From NCBI GenBank assembly GCA_946480015.1, contig CAMLIL010000043.1, forward strand, positions 1 through 45,136: DNA of 45,136 nt, given 5' to 3'. This document shows, piece by piece, positions 39,627 through 45,136 of this stretch; position 1 is the stretch's first letter, and each line of letters opens with the position of its first letter. Both the position numbers and the translations under genes were made by a program. The DNA comes from an uncultured Oxalobacteraceae bacterium (GTDB lineage Bacteria > Pseudomonadota > Gammaproteobacteria > Burkholderiales > Burkholderiaceae). Below the pieces are notes generated by a model that did not search any database, was not told the origin of the DNA, and saw nothing but the letters and a program-made list of their open reading frames with translations.

Positions 39627-39644
39627 ATGACGAAGCAGGCGATC

Positions 39645-40220
39645 TTAGTTACGGATCACGCGCTTGTATTCGTTGGTGCGGGTGTCGATTTCGATCAGGT
39701 CGTCGGTGCTCACGAACAGCGGAACCTGCACCGTGTGTGCTTTCGATTCGATGGCGTTTTCCAGCTTGGCTTCCTTGAGCACGTTACCCGAGGTGTTGCC
39801 TTTGACGGCAGGCTCCGAGTACGCCACCTTGCGCACGATGGTGGTCGGCAGTTCAACCGAAATGGCCTTGCCGTCGTAGAACACGGCTTCGCATTCCATC
39901 CCGTCTTTCAGGTAATTCAGCGCGTCGCCCAGGTTCTCTTCTTCGATCTCGTACTGGTTGTACTCTTCATCCATGAAGACGTACAGCGGGTCGGCGAAGT
40001 ACGAGTAGGTGACCGGCTTCTTGTCCAGCACTACCACGTCGAACTTGTCGTCGCCGCGGAACACGTTCTCCATCGGGCTGTTGGTCAGAAGATTTTTCAT
40101 CTTCCACTTGTAGGTGAAGCCCGTGCGGCTCGAACCGTTGACGTCGGAACGCAACACGATCATTGGCTTGGCGTCGACCATAATGATGTTGCCAACACGA
40201 ATCTCTTTTGCAGGTTTCAT
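39645..40220 (-). CDS. efp: Elongation factor P, Arg32 (rhamnosylated) type
   Basis: Relieves ribosome stalling at polyproline. The 191 residues start [19 protein letters not shown]. The tip of domain I reads NGSSRTGF with Arg32, the residue rhamnosylated by EarP, not the Lys of the EpmA system. Domains II and III follow ([21 protein letters not shown] and the [22 protein letters not shown] end). The ATG at 40220 fits the family start; a longer in-frame ATG at 40274 is rejected. It lies 119 bp downstream of earP on the same strand, with its own promoter in the gap. Confidence 0.96.
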   Translation of the reverse strand: MKPAKEIRVGNIIMVDAKPMIVLRSDVNGSSRTGFTYKWKMKNLLTNSPMENVFRGDDKFDVVVLDKKPVTYSYFADPLYVFMDEEYNQYEIEEENLGDALNYLKDGMECEAVFYDGKAISVELPTTIVRKVAYSEPAVKGNTSGNVLKEAKLENAIESKAHTVQVPLFVSTDDLIEIDTRTNEYKRVIRN

Positions 40221-40317
40221 AGAAAGAATACGTAAAAGGGTTGCAGTAAAATCATCTGTCGCCCCAGGCGACATGCGCTGGCAGCTTACGTTTGATCGGT
40301 TAAAACACTAACCGGGC

Positions 40318-40343
40318 ATTATACCCGAGTTTTCGCACGTCAA
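40318..40343 (-). promoter_or_regulatory. Promoter of efp
   Basis: A perfect -10 TATAAT (40323-40318 on the minus strand) with TTGACG 14 bp upstream, overlapping the earP stop codon. The spacer is shorter than ideal, so the -35 assignment is uncertain. The predicted leader is about 90 nt and contains a GTCGC/GCGAC hairpin. Confidence 0.45.
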
Positions 40344-41494
40344 CGACGCAGGGAAGCCGCAAATGCCAGCAAATTGCGGCTCATTTCGCCGTTCTGATCC
40401 ATTTCGCATTGCCAGCCGGCGGCGTGGACGCGCAGGCGTTCCAGATCGGCATGCAAGGCTGACCACAGGCTGCTCCAGTCGGCATCCGCGCCCGCGCTGG
40501 CGCCGTTCCAGCGCAGCGCCGTGGCGCTCAGGCTATCGAAGCTGCCGGCATAGCGCCGCAGGAAGGCGCGCAGCTTTTTGTGATGCAGGTTTTCATCCTG
40601 CGGGTAGATGTGCCATATAAAAGGCCGCTGGGCCCACTGGGCGCGCACGAAGGAATCCTCGCCGCGCACGAAGTTCAGGTCGCAGGCCCACAGCAGCCGG
40701 TCGTAATCCGGCTGGGACACGAAGGGGATCACGCGCACGGTGAGCGCACCCTGGGTCGCGCCGTGCCGGAGAAAGGCTTCGACCGGCGCGCGCGCCACCC
40801 CCTCGGGCACCAGGCAGGTGACCGGTTCGGCGCCATCGCGCCAGGCCTCGAACAGCGCGCCGACCGGTGCGTGCGGATAACAGAACAACGATACCTTCAA
40901 GGCCGCCATGTCCTGCGCGTTCAGGCCCAGCCCGGCCAGGTAGGCCTGCTGCGCAAGCGCATCGGCCTGAAAAGCGCGGCGCTCGGCATCGAGCCCGGCT
41001 TCGCGCAGCAGCCCGCCGGTTTTCGCCGTGAAGCCGGGGAAGAAGAAATGCTTCACCAGCGGCAGGCGCGGATGGGTGGAGGGCAAGGTGTGGCAGCCTT
41101 CGACCCACTCCTCGGCGCTCAAGCCTTCCAGGTTCAGCCACACCGGCTTGGGCGTGCGCCGCGCCATGGCGCCGATGTAGCCCTCGGGAATATCGCAGCC
41201 GAAAAATTCGATCACGATGTCGGCAATGTCGGCCGGCTCGAACTGGCCGTCCTGGCCGCGCCAGTGACGCACGGTGACGCCTTCCTGGCGCTGCTCATCG
41301 GCATGCACGTCGAGCGGCGGCCAGATGCGCTGGAAACTGGCCAGGTCGTCGACCCAGAGCGTGACGGCCACGCCATGCTCGCGCCGCAGCTGGCGCGCCA
41401 GGCGCCAGCAAATGCCGATGTCGCCGTAGTTGTCGACCACCTTGCAGAAAATCGCCAGCGATGGCGCGCCGGTATTGGAATCTAGATCTGTCAT
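40340..41494 (-). CDS. earP: EF-P arginine rhamnosyltransferase EarP
   Basis: Transfers rhamnose from dTDP-rhamnose to Arg32 of EF-P, activating it. The 384 residues show the family opening LAIFCKVVDNYGDIGICWRLARQL, with the catalytic Asp in the DNYGD segment, and the nucleotide-sugar site RGEDSFVRAQWAQRPFIWHIYPQ near residues 265-290. It has a GT-B-like fold and is cytoplasmic. It neighbours efp, the usual pairing in beta- and some gammaproteobacteria. The start is uncertain: ATG at 41494 or 41503, neither with a strong ribosome binding site. Confidence 0.94.
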   Translation of the reverse strand: MTDLDSNTGAPSLAIFCKVVDNYGDIGICWRLARQLRREHGVAVTLWVDDLASFQRIWPPLDVHADEQRQEGVTVRHWRGQDGQFEPADIADIVIEFFGCDIPEGYIGAMARRTPKPVWLNLEGLSAEEWVEGCHTLPSTHPRLPLVKHFFFPGFTAKTGGLLREAGLDAERRAFQADALAQQAYLAGLGLNAQDMAALKVSLFCYPHAPVGALFEAWRDGAEPVTCLVPEGVARAPVEAFLRHGATQGALTVRVIPFVSQPDYDRLLWACDLNFVRGEDSFVRAQWAQRPFIWHIYPQDENLHHKKLRAFLRRYAGSFDSLSATALRWNGASAGADADWSSLWSALHADLERLRVHAAGWQCEMDQNGEMSRNLLAFAASLRR

Positions 41495-41563
41495 CGCGCA
41501 CATGATAGCCGATGGCAGCGGGCCCGGGTGTCGGCCACCGGAAATCGCGGTCAAACAAAGACC

Positions 41564-41575
41564 TTAAGTACTTAA
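41564..41575. promoter_or_regulatory. Perfect 12-bp palindrome TTAAGTACTTAA
   Basis: Self-complementary over all 12 bases in an A+T-rich patch within GC-rich sequence. It is placed where a promoter or operator for the repeat-protein operon would be expected. The regulator is unknown. Confidence 0.45.
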
Positions 41576-41672
41576 ACTATTTATCACCCCGCCCGGTCCA
41601 ATCCCTACCAGTGTGCAGGGGCTTGCGCTTTCAACGGCGCGTGGCGCCGCCTGCGACAACTGGCATCGCGCC

Positions 41673-41701
41673 GCCTGCGCTGCGCATGAGCGCACGCAGG
41701 C
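41673..41701 (+). promoter_or_regulatory. 5' leader hairpin before the repeat-protein gene
   Basis: GCCTGC (41673-41678) pairs with GCAGGC (41696-41701) and GCGC (41682-41685) with GCGC (41690-41693), with an internal bulge and an ATGA loop. It lies about 40 bp before the start codon and upstream of the ribosome binding site. Confidence 0.4.
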
Positions 41702-41741
41702 ACTGACAGCAACTTTCAACAGCAACAATAAGGAGAGTGAA

Positions 41742-42638
41742 ATGAATGAATTTCAAACTGGTGGATATGGTGCAGGTATCAGTGGGCAGCAATATGCGCC
41801 ACAAGGTTTCTTCGGCAGCATGTTGGGGGCGCCGCTGGGCGGTCTGATCGGGCGCGGCATCGGCGGCCTGTTGGGCAACCAGCAACTGGGCGGCCAGATC
41901 GGCAATTGGGCCGGCGGCATCGGCGGAACGCTGCTGCCGTTCGGCGCGGACCCGGTCAGTGCAGCCTATCAGCAACAGCAACAACAGCAGCAGCAACAAC
42001 TACAGCAGATTCAGCAGCTACAGCAGTTACAACAGCTGCAGCAGCAACAGCAGCAACAGCAGCAGCTGTCGCCGCAAGGCTGGTTCGGCAACCTGATCGG
42101 ATCGGTCGCCCAGCCCATCGGCAGTGCGGTCGGCGGGCTGTTCGGCCAGTCGGGCATTGGCAGCACCATTGGCGGCATGGCCGGCCAGCTGGGCCGCCTG
42201 CTGCCGTTCGGCGCCGATCCTACCTCGATCGTGCAGGCCCATCAGGCGCAAAACCAGGTCCTGCAGCAGCACGTGCAGCAGCTGCAACAGCAACTGCAAC
42301 AGATTCAGCAACAGTACAGCCAGCTGGTACAAAGTCTCAGCCAGCAGGCAGGCCAGGGCCAGATCGCGCCGCAAGGCTGGTTCGGCAACCTGATCGGACA
42401 GATCGGTCAACCGCTGGGCTCGGCCATCGGCAGCGCCTTCGGCAATGCCAGCCTGGGCAGCAGCATTGGCGGCGTAGCCAGCCAGCTCGGCCGCATGCTG
42501 CCTTTCGGTAGCGATCCGGTGTCGCAAGCCTATCTGCAGCAGGCGCAGCTGGCGCAACAGCAGGCCCAGCTTGGCCAGGGCAATACGTATTACCCGAGCC
42601 AGGGCATGCAGTACAGCCAGCAGCCAACCTTGCACTAA
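41742..42638 (+). CDS. Triplicated glycine-zipper protein with Gln-rich linkers, function unknown
   Basis: 298 residues made of three homologous modules of about 57 residues (about 19-76, 109-166 and 208-263). Each begins [AS]PQG[FW]FG, runs through a Gly-rich zipper-like segment (GGLIGRGIGGLLG; GSAVGGLFGQSGIG; GSAIGSAFGNASLG) and ends LPFGxDP. They are joined by Gln/Leu linkers: the first nearly pure Q/L, the second QQLQQQLQQIQQQ, which look like coiled coils. No signal peptide or Cys is present. The Gly-zipper helices could insert in membranes or pack into an assembly; this is inference. AAGGAGAG precedes the ATG at 41742. The C-terminus (GNTYYPSQGMQYSQQPTLH) is Tyr/Gln-rich. No family recognised. 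Confidence 0.8.
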   Translation: MNEFQTGGYGAGISGQQYAPQGFFGSMLGAPLGGLIGRGIGGLLGNQQLGGQIGNWAGGIGGTLLPFGADPVSAAYQQQQQQQQQQLQQIQQLQQLQQLQQQQQQQQQLSPQGWFGNLIGSVAQPIGSAVGGLFGQSGIGSTIGGMAGQLGRLLPFGADPTSIVQAHQAQNQVLQQHVQQLQQQLQQIQQQYSQLVQSLSQQAGQGQIAPQGWFGNLIGQIGQPLGSAIGSAFGNASLGSSIGGVASQLGRMLPFGSDPVSQAYLQQAQLAQQQAQLGQGNTYYPSQGMQYSQQPTLH

Positions 42639-42673
42639 CACGCCGGCAGCAAGCAGCGTACCGCTCGCGCCGG

Positions 42674-42711
42674 AGCCTGTCGGACCTGGGCGATCCCAGG
42701 TCCGACTGGCT
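42674..42711 (+). promoter_or_regulatory. Long intercistronic hairpin in the repeat-protein operon
   Basis: A perfect 12-bp stem (42679-42690 with 42695-42706), loop CGAT, extended by four more pairs beyond one mismatch (42674-42677 with 42708-42711). There is no T-run, so it is more likely an mRNA stability or processing element than a terminator. It separates the repeat gene from the two downstream genes. Confidence 0.65.
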
Positions 42712-42777
42712 CACAGGCGGGAGCGGCTTGCCGTGCGATGAGCACGGTCGTCGATCACCTGTCAAAAGGAGAGCAGC

Positions 42778-43029
42778 ATGACAGCATCACCGATCCGCTA
42801 CATCGTACGGGCGCGCGACGAGCGCGACGCCAGCGACGCGCTGGCCGCATTCATGCGCAGCATCGACGGCGATCCCCACATCGCCCTGGTGGACCGCATC
42901 GGTCCGCATGACCAGCCCCATACCCTTGTCATCAGTGTCGCGCAGGACCAGGCGGCCGCTCTCGAAGCGCGCATGCGCCAGACGCCGCAGCTGGTGTTCG
43001 AGCGCGACCGGCCGCTGTCGCTGTTCTAG
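42778..43029 (+). CDS. Small protein resembling a subtilisin propeptide (I9-like)
   Basis: 83 residues. The predicted order is strand (IRYIVRA), helix (DASDALAAFMRSI), two strands (PHIALVDRIG and HTLVISVA), helix (DQAAALEARMRQT) and strand (QLVFERDRPLSLF), the beta-alpha-beta-beta-alpha-beta pattern of the inhibitor I9 fold that chaperones and inhibits subtilases. It is encoded alone, 39 bp upstream of a subtilase gene. AAAGGAGAG precedes the ATG. It could be a chaperone or inhibitor acting in trans; this rests on fold pattern and position, not a recognised signature. Confidence 0.6.
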   Translation: MTASPIRYIVRARDERDASDALAAFMRSIDGDPHIALVDRIGPHDQPHTLVISVAQDQAAALEARMRQTPQLVFERDRPLSLF

Positions 43030-43068
43030 CGGCCTCACACCACGGCTCCGGCCGGAAAGGAATAGCAC

Positions 43069-45030
43069 ATGCCAAAGAATCCCAATCCAAACGGCGGACC
43101 GGATGGTTCGTCCGACATATCCCTGCCGTCGCAGGACGCGACCGAGCACGGCGCTGCCGAGGCGCCGGGCGTCAATGCGGCCGCCCCCGAAGAGAGCCAG
43201 AGCCGCGCCGGCCCGGCCGGCGGACGCAAACTCGGCGAACGCAAGAAGCAGTTCCTGATCGCCCCGCGCGCCATCCCGGCGGGCGGCCTGCATACGCTCG
43301 GCCTGGCGCCGCTGTCGCTGTCCAGCGTCGAAGAGACGCTGCGCAAGAATCCCGATATCGAGATCGTTGATACCGTCGGCCCGCGCAACACCATGAGCAT
43401 GCTGTCGGACGGCATGGGCGGCGCGCAGGGCGTGCTGGTGGCGCGCATGACCGAGCAAAAGGCCGGCGCCCTGCACCAGCAGGCACAAGGCCGCCTGCTG
43501 GTCGAGCGCGACCAGCACCTGGCGCTGATGGATGCGCCCGCATATCTGCGTCCGGCCTTCGTCAGCAACGTCACGCCCGCCGCCGGCCCGGCCTTCACCA
43601 CCATCATCCAGGTGATGGGCAAGGATGGCGCACCGGTGCCCGATTGCGAAGTGTCGCTGTTCGGCAGTCTGCTGCCGGCCAGCGCCACCACCGACGCCAG
43701 CGGCCAGGCCCTGATCTCGCTGGCCGGCGAAACTGAAGCCTCGATCCGTGGCCTGTACATCAAGCCGAAAGCCGATTACTGGAGTTTTTACAACCGCGAT
43801 CCCGATCTCAGCGCGGACGAGGCCAACGTGGTCACGCTGCGCGCCTTGTCGGACTGGCCACCGCTGGCCGGCTTCCCGCGCCAGAAAGCCTACACCTGGG
43901 GGCAGAAAGCCATGCGGCTCGATCAGCTGCCCGCCGAATACCGCGGCCAGGGCGTGCGGGTCGCCGTGATCGACTCGGGCATCGCCACCACCCACGAAGC
44001 CCTGAACCGGGTCCGCGCCGGCTTCGACGTCATCAACAAGAAAACCAATCCGAACGGCTGGACCGACGACCAGCTCGGCCACGGCACCCACTGCGCCGGC
44101 ATGATCGGCGCGGCCGACCTGGCCTTCGGCGTGCGCGGCTTCGCGCCCGAAACCGAAATCCACGCCTGCAAACTGTTCCCGGGCGGCCAGGTCAGCCAGC
44201 TGATCGACGCGCTCGAATACTGCATCGACAAACAGATCGACGTGGTCAATCTCAGCCTGGGCGGTGCGGAAGTGTCCGAAGCGCTCGAGCAGCAGATCGT
44301 GCGCGCCAGGCGGGCCGGCATCGCCTGCATTGTCGCGGCCGGCAACTCGGGCGGACCGGTGCAGTATCCGGCATCCTCGCCCAATGTGCTGGCGGTGGCG
44401 GCCGTCGGCAAGCTCGACGAATTCCCGCCGGACAGCTACCACGCCCAGACGATCAGCCAAAACATCGACGCGAACGGCTATTTCAGCGCCGGCTTCAGCT
44501 GTTTCGGACCACAGGTGGCCGTGTGCGGCCCCGGCGTGGCGATCGTCTCGACGGTACCGCCGAACAATTATGCCGCCTGGGACGGCACCTCGATGGCCGC
44601 ACCCCACATCACCGGACTGGCCGCACTGGTGCTGGCGCACCACCCCGAATTCCAGGGGCCGTTCAAGGCGCGCACGGCGGACCGGGTCGAGCGCCTGTTC
44701 CAGCTGATCAAAATGAGCGCGCGCCGCGTCAGCCTGGGCGATCCGAGCCGGATTGGGCTGGGTCTGCCCGATGTCCTGGTGGCGGTCGGCCTGCAGGCGC
44801 CGGCGTTCAGCCAGGCCCTGGTGGCGCAGGCACTGAGCCGCCAGATGACGTCGCAGGGCATGCTGGCGCCGTGGATGGCGCCGGTGATGGCGCGCGGCCC
44901 GCAATTCGAGGCCATGGCGCTGGACCCGACCCAGTACAACCCCTTCATGGGCGGGGGCCTGATGCAGGGCGGCATGGATGCCCTGCCCTTCGGCTTCGGC
45001 GGTCATCCGATCTTCGCGCGCCAATGGTGA
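43069..45030 (+). CDS. Subtilisin-like serine protease (peptidase S8), no signal peptide
   Basis: 653 residues. The first 60 are hydrophilic and low-complexity with no secretion signal. A propeptide-like region (about 60-160) and a CarboxypepD_reg/Ig-like segment (about 175-225, TIIQVMGKDGAPVPDCEV) precede the catalytic domain (about 290-580). The triad is intact: VAVIDSGIA (Asp), GHGTHCAGMIG (His) and WDGTSMAAPHITG (Ser), with the oxyanion AAGNSGG. The C-terminal 60 residues are rich in Met, Gly, Pro and Phe and echo the Gly/Phe style of the repeat protein. AAAGGAA precedes the ATG. Cytoplasmic location, or export by another route, is inferred from the missing signal. It is last in the operon, with a terminator after it. 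Confidence 0.9.
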   Translation: MPKNPNPNGGPDGSSDISLPSQDATEHGAAEAPGVNAAAPEESQSRAGPAGGRKLGERKKQFLIAPRAIPAGGLHTLGLAPLSLSSVEETLRKNPDIEIVDTVGPRNTMSMLSDGMGGAQGVLVARMTEQKAGALHQQAQGRLLVERDQHLALMDAPAYLRPAFVSNVTPAAGPAFTTIIQVMGKDGAPVPDCEVSLFGSLLPASATTDASGQALISLAGETEASIRGLYIKPKADYWSFYNRDPDLSADEANVVTLRALSDWPPLAGFPRQKAYTWGQKAMRLDQLPAEYRGQGVRVAVIDSGIATTHEALNRVRAGFDVINKKTNPNGWTDDQLGHGTHCAGMIGAADLAFGVRGFAPETEIHACKLFPGGQVSQLIDALEYCIDKQIDVVNLSLGGAEVSEALEQQIVRARRAGIACIVAAGNSGGPVQYPASSPNVLAVAAVGKLDEFPPDSYHAQTISQNIDANGYFSAGFSCFGPQVAVCGPGVAIVSTVPPNNYAAWDGTSMAAPHITGLAALVLAHHPEFQGPFKARTADRVERLFQLIKMSARRVSLGDPSRIGLGLPDVLVAVGLQAPAFSQALVAQALSRQMTSQGMLAPWMAPVMARGPQFEAMALDPTQYNPFMGGGLMQGGMDALPFGFGGHPIFARQW

Positions 45031-45040
45031 GTGCAATAGC

Positions 45041-45066
45041 AAAAAGCCGCCCGAAGGCGGCTTTTT
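45041..45066. terminator. Rho-independent terminator after the subtilase gene
   Basis: Perfect 11-bp stem (45041-45051 with 45056-45066), loop CGAA, with A-run and T-run at its ends, so it can work in both directions (the subtilase operon and the minus-strand tRNA region). Confidence 0.88.
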
Positions 45067-45092
45067 GCGTACGACTCACTACTGTCGAATCC

Positions 45093-45136
45093 TGGCGTCC
45101 CCTAGGGGATTCGAACCCCTGTACTCACCGTGAAAG
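45093..45136 (-). tRNA. tRNA-Glu (TTC), partial
   Basis: Minus-strand 3' part of a tRNA cut by the window edge. Read on the minus strand it gives an anticodon loop CTTTCAC (anticodon TTC), the T arm CAGGGGTTCGAATCCCCT, acceptor strand AGGGGAC and GCCA, matching bacterial tRNA-Glu. The encoded CCA ends at 45093. Confidence 0.9.

Larger units (their letters stand above)
41504..41741. other. Upstream region of the repeat-protein operon
   Basis: About 240 bp between the divergent earP and the repeat protein. It holds a perfect 12-bp palindrome (41564-41575), a CCGCCTGCG direct repeat (41646-41654 and 41671-41679) and a hairpin (41673-41701). No promoter matches well enough to place. Confidence 0.5.

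Overview
The window is GC-rich betaproteobacterial chromosome, most likely from an Oxalobacteraceae genus such as Massilia, Telluria or Duganella (inferred from protein character, not from a search). Supporting gene orders are yceD-rpmF-plsX-fabH, maf next to an RsmI-like methyltransferase, moaE-clpB, and efp next to earP with an Arg32-type EF-P. Most of the window is core genome read on both strands.

Layout. 1-2510: lipid/ribosome operon (fabH partial, plsX, rpmF, yceD) on the minus strand, driven by a good sigma70-type promoter. 2604-5241: maf, an RsmI-like methyltransferase and a convergent EAL-HDOD regulator. 5317-8851: rlmJ with a repeat-rich tail, isocitrate lyase and an RraA-like protein. 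8890-13010: MFS transporter, divergent AraC regulator and a membrane kinase-like protein that has lost the HRD aspartate. 13018-19393: clpB with a sigma32-like promoter, moaE, a DUF349 protein and a hemerythrin-like protein. 19773-26608: a diguanylate cyclase and sbcDC.

26609-30966 is an A+T-richer accessory island holding one very large gene. It encodes a reverse transcriptase fused to a C-terminal nitrilase domain, both with intact catalytic residues. This is the architecture of the DRT1/UG1-type anti-phage reverse transcriptases. It is flanked by inverted repeats sharing a TAACGAT/ATATCGTT motif, including a three-tier palindrome just after the stop codon.

30967-34734: small proteins, a gene behind a near-consensus sigma28 (FliA) promoter, a methyltransferase, initiator tRNA-Met, an NTF2-like protein, a candidate small RNA or leader, and a 76-residue protein with a duplicated GLPVW motif. 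34804-39557: dbpA, then a tightly overlapped regulatory module (TagH C-terminal domain without FHA, PP2C phosphatase, Ser/Thr kinase with PEGA domain, TssQ-like lipoprotein). This resembles the threonine-phosphorylation arm of type VI secretion, but no structural T6SS genes are present. 39645-41494: efp and earP. 41742-45030: a probable operon of a triplicated glycine-zipper/Gln-linker protein, an 83-residue protein resembling a subtilisin propeptide, and a leaderless subtilase. I know of no description of this set. The window ends inside a tRNA-Glu gene.

The two best candidates for unusual biology are the RT-nitrilase island and the repeat protein/propeptide-like/subtilase operon. No CRISPR array, transposase, integrase or prophage gene was seen.
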